A DNA stretch of 64,000 nt from Actinomycetota bacterium (lineage in GTDB: Bacteria; Actinomycetota; Thermoleophilia; Gaiellales; F1-60-MAGs149). The stretch covers positions 208,001-272,000 of the forward strand of contig VGBM01000001.1 of NCBI GenBank assembly GCA_016870485.1. Direction: 5' to 3'. Both the position numbers and the translations under genes were made by a program. The notes beneath the pieces are model-generated. The model searched no databases. It saw only the letters and a program-made list of their open reading frames with translations, and was not told the origin of the DNA. Below are positions 51,924-59,441 of this stretch, piece after piece. How positions within the stretch are numbered: position 1 is the stretch's first letter; every line of letters starts with the position of its first letter.

Positions 51924-52750
51924 GCACGGGATGGGGCGAGCCGCGGATCGTGCGGGCGCGCGGCGACGTCGCCGTCTGGGACGTCGGCGCGGGCGATCCC
52001 GTGCTCGTGCTGCACGGCTTTCCCGACTGCCCGCAGGGCATGCGGCCGCTCGTCGAGCGGTTGCTCGCGGCCGGCTTCCGCTGCCTGGTGCCGAGCCTGC
52101 CGGGCTACGACCCGTCGGGGCCCGTCGACGACTACCGCACGGCCGCCGTGGCGCGGGACATGGTGGCCGTCCTCGACGCCCACGGGTTCGACGCCTGCCC
52201 CGTGGTCGGCCACGACTGGGGCGGCTGCGTCGCGCTCGACCTCGGCGCCGACCACCCCGAGCGGGTCGGCCGCGTCGTCTCGCTCGCGATCCCCCACCCC
52301 GATGGCTTCGCAGCGCGCCGGATGGATCTGCAGGAGCAGAAGACGGCAGCCTACGCCTGGATCCTCGCCTACTCCGGGGCCGCGGCGCGCCTCGCGGCCG
52401 ACCCGGTCTGGCTCGACCAGATCCAGGCCGAGTGGTCGCCCGGGCTCGAGCGCGAGGCATGGGACGCGGTCAAGGACGTCCTGGCCCGCCCCGGGGTCGG
52501 CGAGGCCGTCCACCGCTGGTACCGCGACGACTTCGAGGCCTCGGGCGGGACGGGCGACGTGCGCGTGCCGACCCTGATGCTCCACGGCACAGACGACGGC
52601 TGCATCCGGCCGGCCTGTTTCCGGGGCTTCGCGGGCCGCTTCCCGGCCGGCCTCGACCTCGAGGAGCGCCCCGGGGTCGGACACTGGCTGCACGTCGAGG
52701 ACCCGGACGGCGTCGCCGACCGGATCGTCGCCTTCCTCAGGACCCGCTGA
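51920..52750 (+). CDS. Alpha/beta hydrolase (epoxide hydrolase-like)
   Basis: A 276-residue alpha/beta-hydrolase. LHGFPDCPQGMRPLVERL is the oxyanion region; the nucleophile elbow VGHDWGGCVALDL has Asp, as in epoxide hydrolases and haloalkane dehalogenases; GVGHWLHVEDP holds the catalytic His. An epoxide hydrolase next to a diol dehydratase is chemically sensible, because epoxides give 1,2-diols, but this is inference. It is the last gene of the operon and overlaps the LysR gene end-to-end by 14 bases. Confidence 0.87.
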   Translation: MSTGWGEPRIVRARGDVAVWDVGAGDPVLVLHGFPDCPQGMRPLVERLLAAGFRCLVPSLPGYDPSGPVDDYRTAAVARDMVAVLDAHGFDACPVVGHDWGGCVALDLGADHPERVGRVVSLAIPHPDGFAARRMDLQEQKTAAYAWILAYSGAAARLAADPVWLDQIQAEWSPGLEREAWDAVKDVLARPGVGEAVHRWYRDDFEASGGTGDVRVPTLMLHGTDDGCIRPACFRGFAGRFPAGLDLEERPGVGHWLHVEDPDGVADRIVAFLRTR

Positions 52751-53606
52751 GGAACTCGGCCAGGGTCCGCGCCGCCGGGCTGGGCCGCCGCGCCGGCAGG
52801 ATCGCGTACCACTCACGCGTTGGCGGCGCCGGCGTGACATCGAGGCGCACGACCCGGCCGCCGTCGATCTGCTGCTGCACGCTGATAAGCGGCACGAGGC
52901 CCACGCCGAGCCCGACCATGGCCGCCGCGGCGATCGCGCCGTTCGAGCCGATCGTGGTGATCGGCGGGTCGATGTCCGCGCTCAGCAGGTACTCGTCGAC
53001 CAGCCGCCGGGTGCCCGAGGCCTCCTCCCGCACGAGCCAGGTCTCGCCGGCGAGCTCCGCAAGGGGGATGCCGAACCGACCGGCGAGCGGGTGCTCCGGC
53101 GACGCGACGACGACGTGCGGGTTGGGGCCGATCGGCAGCGCCTCGAAGCCCTCGTCGGGCGCGCGCCCGCCGACGGCGACGTCGGCCTCCCGCCCGGCCA
53201 GCCGCCCCAGCACCTCCTCGCGGTTGCCGATCTCGAGCTGGATCGGGATCTCGGGGTGCGCCTCCCGGAAGCGCCGCAGGAGCGGCGGCAGGAGCGACTC
53301 GGCGGCCGTGTAAACCGCGGCGATGCGCACCGTGGCGGTGGTCGCCTCGGCGGCCGTGCGGGCGAGGCGGGTGCCCTGGTCGAGCAGGCCGAGCGCCTCG
53401 CGGGCGTGCGGCAGGAACGCCTCACCGGCCGCGCTCAGCTTGAGCCCGCGCCCCTCGCGCTCAGTCAGGGGCACCCCGACCTCCTCGCTCAGCGCGGCCA
53501 GGCTGCCGGACACGGAGGGCTGCGAGATGTGCAGCGTCTCGGCGGCCGCGCGCACGGAGCCGTGCTCGGCGACGGCGATGAACGTGCGCAGCTGGGAGAG
53601 TGTCAT
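52737..53606 (-). CDS. LysR-family transcriptional regulator
   Basis: A 289-residue LysR regulator. The N-terminal helix-turn-helix is LRTFIAVAEHGSVRAAAETL plus HISQPSVSGSLAALSEEVGV; the substrate-binding domain starts near residue 90 (TVRIAAVYTAAESLLPPLL) and includes AAAMVGLGVGLVPLI. It is divergent from the malyl-CoA-lyase operon, the usual placing for its target. It is similar in outline to CbbR-type regulators. The ATG at 53606 has TAGCCT seven bases upstream. Confidence 0.92.
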   Translation of the reverse strand: MTLSQLRTFIAVAEHGSVRAAAETLHISQPSVSGSLAALSEEVGVPLTEREGRGLKLSAAGEAFLPHAREALGLLDQGTRLARTAAEATTATVRIAAVYTAAESLLPPLLRRFREAHPEIPIQLEIGNREEVLGRLAGREADVAVGGRAPDEGFEALPIGPNPHVVVASPEHPLAGRFGIPLAELAGETWLVREEASGTRRLVDEYLLSADIDPPITTIGSNGAIAAAAMVGLGVGLVPLISVQQQIDGGRVVRLDVTPAPPTREWYAILPARRPSPAARTLAEFLSGS

Positions 53607-53634
53607 AGCCAAGAGGCTATCGATTACACACGAT
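53605..53634. promoter_or_regulatory. Palindromes in the LysR/malyl-CoA-lyase divergent region
   Basis: ATAGCC-AAGA-GGCTAT (53605-53620) overlaps the lysR start and its -10 box, and ATCG-N8-CGAT (53619-53634) follows directly. Both are inverted repeats of the size bound by LysR-type dimers. The region is also notably A+T-richer than its surroundings. Confidence 0.45.
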
Positions 53635-53640
53635 CTGCTG

Positions 53641-53669
53641 TTGGAAGTCCAAGTATCGATCGCTAGGGT
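53641..53669 (+). promoter_or_regulatory. Promoter of the malyl-CoA-lyase operon
   Basis: TTGGAA at 53641-53646 and TAGGGT at 53664-53669 with a 17-base spacer; the ATG follows seven bases later, giving an apparently leaderless start. Confidence 0.5.
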
Positions 53670-53676
53670 GTCCACC

Positions 53677-54636
53677 ATGCCCGACAAGGACCGCCTCCAC
53701 CGCTCCGAGCTCGCCGTGCCGGCCTCGAACCTGCGCATGCTCGAGAAGGCCCCGACCGCCGGTGCCGACATCGTGTTCCTCGACCTCGAGGACGCCGTGG
53801 CACCCGACGACAAGGTCCAGGCGCGCGCGAACGCGATCGATGCCCTCACCTCGCAGGACTGGTCGGGGTGCGCCGTCTCGGTGCGCATCAACGGCCTCGA
53901 CACCCACTGGGCCTATCGCGACGTCGTCGACATCGTGGAGGCCGTCGGCAACCGGCTCGACATGATCCTGGTGCCCAAGGTCGGACGCCCGTCAGACCTC
54001 GAGTTCGTGGCGATGCTGCTGAGCCAGATCGAGCAGGCGTACGGCTACGAGCCCGTCGCCCTGACCGCGCTCATCGAGACGGCGCCCGGCATGGCGAACG
54101 TCGAGCGAATCGCGGAGACCTGCCCCGACCGGCTTGAGGCGCTCTCGTTCGGGGTCGCGGACTACGCCGCCTCGACGCGGGCCCGCACCGTCGTGATCGG
54201 CGGCGTGACGCCCGAGTACGCAGTCCTGACCGATCCGGATGCCGCCGGCGAGCGCGCCCTGCACTGGGGCGACCCCTGGCACTTCGCCCTGTCGCGCATG
54301 ATCGTGGCCTGCCGCGCCAACGGCATCCGCCCGATCGACGGCCCGTTCGGCGACTTCAACGACCCCGACGGCTACCGGATGGCCGCTCGCCGCGCCGCCG
54401 CGCTCGGCTGCGAGGGCAAGTGGGCGATCCACCCGTCTCAGATCGAGCTGGCCAACGAGATCTTCTCCCCGCTGCCCGAGGAGATCGACCGCGCGCGCCG
54501 GATCATGGTGGCGATGGAGGAGGCGGCCCGCGAGGGCCGCGGCGCCGTCTCCCTCGACGGCCGCCTGATCGACGCCGCCTCGATCAAGATGGCTGAGAAC
54601 GTGATCGCCCGCGCGGACCGGCTGCCCGGAGCCTGA
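53677..54636 (+). CDS. mcl: HpcH/HpaI-fold CoA-ester lyase (malyl-CoA lyase/citramalyl-CoA lyase family)
   Basis: A 319-residue lyase of the CitE/malyl-CoA-lyase group. RSELAVPASNLRMLEKA and ADIVFLDLEDAVAPDDK (first metal-binding region) are typical, as are VRINGLDTHWAYRD, LTALIETAPGMANVERIAE (metal-binding Glu) and GKWAIHPSQIELANEIF. Length and the IHPSQ block fit malyl-CoA lyase, which splits malyl-CoA to acetyl-CoA and glyoxylate or does the reverse. The neighbours (aminotransferase, CoA transferase, PEP carboxylase fragment) support this over CitE. Confidence 0.88.
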   Translation: MPDKDRLHRSELAVPASNLRMLEKAPTAGADIVFLDLEDAVAPDDKVQARANAIDALTSQDWSGCAVSVRINGLDTHWAYRDVVDIVEAVGNRLDMILVPKVGRPSDLEFVAMLLSQIEQAYGYEPVALTALIETAPGMANVERIAETCPDRLEALSFGVADYAASTRARTVVIGGVTPEYAVLTDPDAAGERALHWGDPWHFALSRMIVACRANGIRPIDGPFGDFNDPDGYRMAARRAAALGCEGKWAIHPSQIELANEIFSPLPEEIDRARRIMVAMEEAAREGRGAVSLDGRLIDAASIKMAENVIARADRLPGA

Positions 54637-55181
54637 TGCCGACGGCGCACGCCCCAGCCACCGGGACGCCGCGCGGCGACGAGGAGCTGCTCCAGGCGCT
54701 CCTGCTCGAGGCCCTGGTGGTGGGCAAGGCGCTCCTGCTGCGACTGCAGGCGGCCGACGTCGCCGAGGGGCGCGAGCGCATCCGGCGGCTCGAGGGATCG
54801 TCCGCGCACCGAGCCTCGCTGGCCGACGCCCTGCGGGACGTCGAGGATCCGGGCGCCCTGCGCGCGCACCCCGACGACCTGCACGTCGAGATCGTGCTCA
54901 CCATGCACCCGTCCGACGCCACCCGCCGGGCCGTCATCCACAAGCTGCTGCTGATCGCGGAGCAGCTCGACGACCTCGACCGCGTCCGCGGCGATGAGGC
55001 GCGTGTGCAAGCCCGCGCCGATCTCGCGGAGACCGTTGCGGCATGGTGGGCGACCGACGAGGTGCGACGCAGCCGCCCGCCCGTCGAAGAGGAGGTGCGC
55101 CGCACCCCAGACGAGGCGAGGCGCCAGCCGCTCTTGACCACGATGGCCGGGGTCGCCGCGGGCGTGCAGAGCGTCGGCTGA
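54636..55181 (+). pseudogene. ppc: PEP carboxylase N-terminal fragment
   Basis: A 181-codon frame that overlaps mcl by one base (TGATG). Residues ~84-155 match the first catalytic region of PEP carboxylase: EIVLTMHPSDATRRAVIHKL contains the catalytic His (H91, corresponding to TAHPTE) and AAWWATDEVRRSRPPVEEE matches the block ending in WHTDEIR-LRPSP. Full enzymes are about 900 residues; the later regions that bind PEP and metal are absent, and homology stops before the frame ends. It is therefore either a remnant left by a deletion or a deliberately short protein. The codon usage is still normal. Confidence 0.75.
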
Positions 55182-55284
55182 TCATTCACATCGGATTATT
55201 CCGATGATTTATCATGAGAATCAATATGGATCTTATGCGTCGCACGGCGTACCATCCGCTCACCAGCGAGCCAGGAGCCACCCC
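55182..55284. promoter_or_regulatory. A+T-rich regulated-looking promoter region of the aminotransferase
   Basis: This gap is strikingly A+T-rich for the window. It holds a perfect palindrome ATCGGA-TTAT-TCCGAT (55190-55205), a second repeat TGATT/AATCA (55205-55223), then TACCAT (55250-55255) as a likely -10 box. CCAGGAG (55271-55277) is the Shine-Dalgarno of the next gene. The palindromes fit binding by the nearby LysR protein. Confidence 0.5.
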
Positions 55285-56436
55285 GTGAGCGCCACCGCCC
55301 CCTCCCCCGTGATCCACGCCTTCGCCCCGCCCGAGCGGCTGCTCGCCGGCCCCGGGCCCTCGAACGTCGATCCGCGGGCGCGGGCGGCCATGGAGCGCCC
55401 CCTCGTCTCGCACCTCGATCCGGTGTTCTGGGATCGCCTGCCGATCCTGGCGGACATGATCGGCCGCTACTACGGCCGCGCGGATGGCGCCTCGCTGTGC
55501 CTGTCCGCGAGCGGAACCAGCGGCATGGAGGCCGGCATCCTCAACCTCGTCGCCCCCGGCGAGACGGTCGTCGCGGCCAGCGCCGGCTTCTTCGGGAACC
55601 GGATCATCGAGATGCTGCGCCGCCGCGGCGCGGAGATCGTGGAGGTGCGTGCGCCGTTTGGACAGCACGTCCCCAACGACGAGATCATGGCCGCCGTGGC
55701 CGCCCACCCGCACGCCGTGATGGTCTGCGTGGTCTACGCCGAGACCTCGACCGGCGTCCAGCACCCGCTCGCCGAGCTCGGCGCGATGCTGCGCGCATCG
55801 GACTCCGACGCGCTGCTCTTCGCCGACTGCGTAACGGCGATCGGCGGCATCCCAATCGAGGCAGACGCCTGGGGCGTCGACTACGCCTACGCCTGCAGCC
55901 AGAAGTGCCTGGCTGCGCCGCCGGGGCTCTCGCCGATCACGCTCTCCAGCCGCGCGATCGAGCGCCTCGGCCGCGACGGCATGCCCGTTCCCTACTCCCT
56001 CGACCTGGCCGAGCACCTGCGCTTCTGGGCAGACCGGCCGATGACGTACCACCACACCACCCCCAACCTGCACTACTACGCGCTGGACGAGGCGCTCCGC
56101 CTCGGCCTCGAGGAGGGCCTCGAGGCGCGCATCACCCGCCACGCCGCCGCCGGCGCCCACCTGCAGACCGGCTTCCGCGAGCGCGGATTCGACCTGCTCG
56201 CCGACCCCGCCCGCCAGCTGCCCCAGCTGACCGCCGTCCGGGTGCCCGACGGTGTCGACGGCAGGGCCGTGCAGGTCGAGCTCCTGCACACCCACGGCAT
56301 CGAGGTCGGCGGCGGGCTCGGGCCCGACGCCCCACCGATCTGGCGCGTCGGGATGATGGGCGTCAATGCCGAGCCCGAGGTCGCGGAGCGGATCCTCGCC
56401 GGCTTCGACGCCATCCTGCCCGCCGGGGCCCACTGA
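55285..56436 (+). CDS. Serine/alanine-glyoxylate aminotransferase family
   Basis: A 383-residue fold-type I PLP enzyme. LLAGPGPSNVDPRARAAM opens as in AGXT/SgaA proteins. SASGTSGMEAGILNLVAPGE binds PLP phosphate, DCVTAIGGIPIEADAWGVD holds the PLP Asp, and YACSQKCLAAPPGLSPI the Schiff-base Lys. It should transfer an amino group from serine or alanine to glyoxylate, giving glycine, which fits downstream of malyl-CoA cleavage. GTG at 55285 has a Shine-Dalgarno. The next gene begins one base after the stop. Confidence 0.92.
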   Translation: MSATAPSPVIHAFAPPERLLAGPGPSNVDPRARAAMERPLVSHLDPVFWDRLPILADMIGRYYGRADGASLCLSASGTSGMEAGILNLVAPGETVVAASAGFFGNRIIEMLRRRGAEIVEVRAPFGQHVPNDEIMAAVAAHPHAVMVCVVYAETSTGVQHPLAELGAMLRASDSDALLFADCVTAIGGIPIEADAWGVDYAYACSQKCLAAPPGLSPITLSSRAIERLGRDGMPVPYSLDLAEHLRFWADRPMTYHHTTPNLHYYALDEALRLGLEEGLEARITRHAAAGAHLQTGFRERGFDLLADPARQLPQLTAVRVPDGVDGRAVQVELLHTHGIEVGGGLGPDAPPIWRVGMMGVNAEPEVAERILAGFDAILPAGAH

Positions 56437-56437
56437 C

Positions 56438-57664
56438 ATGGATGTGCCGACGACCATCGGCCCGCTCCGCGGCCTGCGCATCATCGACATGGCCACCGTG
56501 TTCGCCGGGCCGAGCGCCGCGCGTCGGCTCGCGGATTTCGGCGCCGACGTGATCAAGGTCGAGCGCGTCGGCGACGGCGACGGCGCGCGCGCCCTCGGCG
56601 AGCGCGACGCCGACGACAGCTTCTACTGGCGCCAGGTGGGCCGCAACAAGCGCCCGATCGAGCTCGACCTCAAGCAGGACGCGGGCCGCGGCGTGCTGCT
56701 GCGGCTGATCGCGGAGGCGGACGTCCTGATCGAGAACTTCCGGCCCGGCACGCTGGAGCGGCTCGGCCTCGATCCCGAGGAGGTGCTGCTGCGGGCGAAC
56801 CCGGGCCTCGTGGTGCTGCGCGTCACCGGCTTCGGCCAGGACGGCCCCTACGCCGGCCGCGCGGGCTTCGGCACGATCGCCGAGGCGATGTCGACTCTCG
56901 CCCACACGACGGGCCAGGCCGACGGTCCACCGACCCTGCCGTCCATCGCCCTCGCCGACGAGGTCACCGGCGCCCTCTCCGCCTTCGCGGTCCTCGCGGC
57001 CCTGCGCCATCGCGACCTGACCGGCGAGGGGCAGGTGATCGACGCCACGCTGCTCGAGTCGATGCTCGACATCGTTGGCCCCGGACCCACGATCGCGCAG
57101 CGCACCGGCGTCCCGGACCGGCGCATTGGCTCGCGCCTCTGGTTCTCGGCGCCGCGCAACGTCTACGAGTGCGCCGACGGCTGGATCTGCATGTCGGGAT
57201 CGGCCGATTCCGTGGCCAAGCGCATCCTGCTCGTCGTCGGCGGCGACGAGCTCGAGCAGGATCCCCGCTTCGCGACGAACGCGGACCGCATCGAGCACGT
57301 CGAGGAGCTCGACGCCCTGATCGGCGCGTGGACCCGTGCGCGCACCTGGCGGGACGCCGTCCAGACCCTGACCGACGCCGGCGCCGCCGCCGGGCCGATC
57401 TACGACGCCACGCAGCTCCTGCAGGATGAGCACGTGATCGCGCGCGGCTCCCTCGCCACCGTCGCCAACCCCGACGGGGACGGCGAGCTCCTTCAGCCCG
57501 CGGTCACCCCGCGGCTGTCGCGCACCCCCGGCGCCGTGCGCCACGCCGGGCTCGCACGCGGCGCGAGCACCGACGAGGTGCTGCGCGAACTCGGCTACTC
57601 GGCGGCCGAGATCGCCGAGCTCGCCGCCGCCGGCGCGGTCGGCGGCCTGCCGGTCGGCGCCTGA
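56438..57664 (+). CDS. Class III CoA transferase (CaiB/BaiF family)
   Basis: A 408-residue family III CoA transferase. The N-terminus PLRGLRIIDMATVFAGPSAARRLADFGAD is standard; RNKRPIELDLKQDAGR and ENFRPGTLERLGLDPEE follow; the catalytic Asp is in ALADEVTGALSAFAVLAAL. Such enzymes move CoA between carboxylic acids. Beside a malyl-CoA lyase it may activate malate (or citramalate or mesaconate) using succinyl-CoA, replacing malate thiokinase, but this is inference. It converges with the secreted Vgb-like gene. Confidence 0.9.
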   Translation: MDVPTTIGPLRGLRIIDMATVFAGPSAARRLADFGADVIKVERVGDGDGARALGERDADDSFYWRQVGRNKRPIELDLKQDAGRGVLLRLIAEADVLIENFRPGTLERLGLDPEEVLLRANPGLVVLRVTGFGQDGPYAGRAGFGTIAEAMSTLAHTTGQADGPPTLPSIALADEVTGALSAFAVLAALRHRDLTGEGQVIDATLLESMLDIVGPGPTIAQRTGVPDRRIGSRLWFSAPRNVYECADGWICMSGSADSVAKRILLVVGGDELEQDPRFATNADRIEHVEELDALIGAWTRARTWRDAVQTLTDAGAAAGPIYDATQLLQDEHVIARGSLATVANPDGDGELLQPAVTPRLSRTPGAVRHAGLARGASTDEVLRELGYSAAEIAELAAAGAVGGLPVGA

Positions 57665-57671
57665 CCGCGGA

Positions 57672-59303
57672 TCAGCCGGCCGTGCGCCACGGGAACAGGC
57701 GCACGGGGACCCGCAGCGCCTGCTGCTTCGTGGCCACGGGCCCGTCGGTGGCCTGGAACGTCGTGGTGATCGTCATCCACAGCGACGTGTAGCGCAGCGT
57801 CCTGCGCGAGGCGTACGGCAGCCGACAGACGATCTGCACGGCCCCGCCGCCCCCCACGCGCTGCTCGACGCCACAGCGGTGGACGGTGCGGCCGCCCTGC
57901 GTCGTCGTGCCGACCTGCGTGATCCGCCCCGCCCACGAGGTCGTGACCGTGCTGCGCAGGAGCACATCGCGCTGCCGGTACTCGATCGTCGGCTTCGTGA
58001 CCGTGAAGGCGCTCGTCGGGACCTGCGCCGAGACCTCGGTCGGCGCGCCGGCGCTCGTGCCGTTGAGGTTGACGGCGACCACGGAGGCGCGCAGGAACTG
58101 ACCCTGATCGGCGTTCGTGATCGTGTACGTGGCCTTCGTCTGGCTGGGAACCGTCGAGCACTTGGTGGCGGCCGCCGTCGTGCAGCGCAGCCAGCGGTAG
58201 CGGTACGAGGTCGGCAGGTACTTCCAGGTGCCCGTGGTCACGGACAGCGCGGTGCCGATCACGGGCGAGCCGCTCAGCTGCGGCGCGGCCGTGACGACGG
58301 GCTCCACGCCGGAGAGCAGACGCCCGATGCGGTTGCCCGCGCTCTCGGTGAACCAGAGATTGCCGTCGGGGCCGGCGGCGATGCCGAGCAGCCCGGCGTT
58401 GGCGCTGATGCCGTTCTGGTACTGCGTCATCGCGCCCGCCGTGGTGATGCGCAGGACGTTGTTGCCCGTGTTGGAGGCGCCGTTCTCGGTCACCCACAGC
58501 GCGCCGTCGGCGCCGGCGACGATCCCGGACGGGGCCATGCCGGCCGCCGCGATCGGGAACTCCGTGACCACGCCGGCCGGGGTGATGCGACCGACCCGGT
58601 TGCCCGCCTGCTCCGTGAACCAGAGGTTGCCGTCGGGGCCGCTGACGATGGCGTAGAGGCCGGCGCCGGCGGTGATCCCCGCGCTGAAGGCGTTGACCAC
58701 GGCGCCCTGCGTGCTCATCTGCACGATCGAGTTCGTGCCCGCCTCGACGAACCAGAGGTTGCCGTCGGGACTCGCCGTGATGCCGAGGGCCTGCACCGTC
58801 GCGCCGGGCCCGGACGTGAACTCCGTGACCTGGCCCTGCGGCGTGATCCGGCCGATGTTGTTCGCCGACGACTGCGACTCGGTGAACCAGAGGTTGCCAT
58901 CGGAGCCGACCGTGATCCCCCACGGCTGGCTGCCGTCCGTGGGGATCCTGAACTCGGTCACCTGCCCCGTCGGGGTGATCCGGCCGATCGCGTTGCCGCC
59001 CTTCTCCGTGAACCAGAGGTTGCCATCCGGACCCGCGACGATGCCCCACGGCTGCGCGCCAGCCTGGATGCCGGCCGTGAACGTCGAGACCTGCCCCGTC
59101 GGCGTGATCCGGCCGATCGCGTTGACCCCGGGCAGCGTGAACCAGAGGCCCCCGTCCGGTCCAGCGGTGATCGCCTGCGGCGCGCCGCCGGCGGGCATCC
59201 CGGTCGAGAACTCCGTCACGCCGCCGACGGCGCCGACGGCGACGGGGACGGCGCAGAGGACGGAGACGAGGGCGAGGACGAGAAGCAGGGGGAGTCGGCG
59301 CAC
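57672..59303 (-). CDS. Secreted Vgb-like (streptogramin-lyase-type) beta-propeller protein
   Basis: A 543-residue exported protein. An N-terminal signal peptide (RRLPLLLVLALVSVLCAVPVAVG) precedes about seven repeats centred on GPDGNLWFTE with GRITPTGQVTEF, the pattern of virginiamycin-B-lyase/NHL propellers. The C-terminal third is an Ig-like region (GSPVIGTALSVTTGTWKYL and SYRYRWLRC) with four Cys. The propeller may bind or cleave an extracellular ligand; antibiotic lyase activity is not implied. The GTG at 59303 is preferred because TAGGGT lies eight bases upstream and the signal peptide begins there; an upstream in-frame GTG (59324) overlaps that box. Confidence 0.87.
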   Translation of the reverse strand: MRRLPLLLVLALVSVLCAVPVAVGAVGGVTEFSTGMPAGGAPQAITAGPDGGLWFTLPGVNAIGRITPTGQVSTFTAGIQAGAQPWGIVAGPDGNLWFTEKGGNAIGRITPTGQVTEFRIPTDGSQPWGITVGSDGNLWFTESQSSANNIGRITPQGQVTEFTSGPGATVQALGITASPDGNLWFVEAGTNSIVQMSTQGAVVNAFSAGITAGAGLYAIVSGPDGNLWFTEQAGNRVGRITPAGVVTEFPIAAAGMAPSGIVAGADGALWVTENGASNTGNNVLRITTAGAMTQYQNGISANAGLLGIAAGPDGNLWFTESAGNRIGRLLSGVEPVVTAAPQLSGSPVIGTALSVTTGTWKYLPTSYRYRWLRCTTAAATKCSTVPSQTKATYTITNADQGQFLRASVVAVNLNGTSAGAPTEVSAQVPTSAFTVTKPTIEYRQRDVLLRSTVTTSWAGRITQVGTTTQGGRTVHRCGVEQRVGGGGAVQIVCRLPYASRRTLRYTSLWMTITTTFQATDGPVATKQQALRVPVRLFPWRTAG

Positions 59304-59311
59304 TGTTTTTG

Positions 59312-59317
59312 ACCCTA
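59312..59317 (-). promoter_or_regulatory. Putative -10 box of the Vgb-like gene
   Basis: TAGGGT on the minus strand, eight bases before the GTG at 59303; the interval CAAAAACA is purine/A-rich and has no Shine-Dalgarno. Confidence 0.5.
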
Positions 59318-59352
59318 TCACCACGTTATGCCGTTGACGCCCCGACCGCGAG

Positions 59353-59424
59353 CTCCTCGGGTAGGACTCGAACCTACAACCCTCCGGTTAACAGCCGGAT
59401 GCTCTGCCATTGAGCTACCGAGGA
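59353..59424 (-). tRNA. tRNA-Asn (GUU)
   Basis: A 72-base cloverleaf: acceptor TCCTCGG/CCGAGGA, D arm GCTC/GAGC, anticodon stem TCCGG/CCGGA with loop CTGTTAA (anticodon GUU), T arm GTAGG-TTCGAGT-CCTAC, discriminator G as expected for Asn. CCA is not encoded. On the minus strand TATACT (59436-59441) lies 11 bases before the 5' end and should be its -10 box. Confidence 0.96.
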
Positions 59425-59435
59425 TCGACGGCGCA

Positions 59436-59441
59436 AGTATA
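59436..59441 (-). promoter_or_regulatory. -10 box of tRNA-Asn
   Basis: TATACT on the minus strand, 11 bases upstream of the mature tRNA 5' end; the closest match to the canonical TATAAT in the window. Confidence 0.6.

Noticed and set aside
45279..52750. A bacterial microcompartment locus around the diol dehydratase
   Set aside because: No shell (BMC-domain) proteins, aldehyde dehydrogenase or encapsulation-type N-terminal extension was found in the operon.
57672..59303. Streptogramin antibiotic-resistance lyase
   Set aside because: Repeats resemble Vgb, but the protein is secreted, nearly twice the length and has an Ig-like tail. Such propellers are common in exported proteins of unrelated function.
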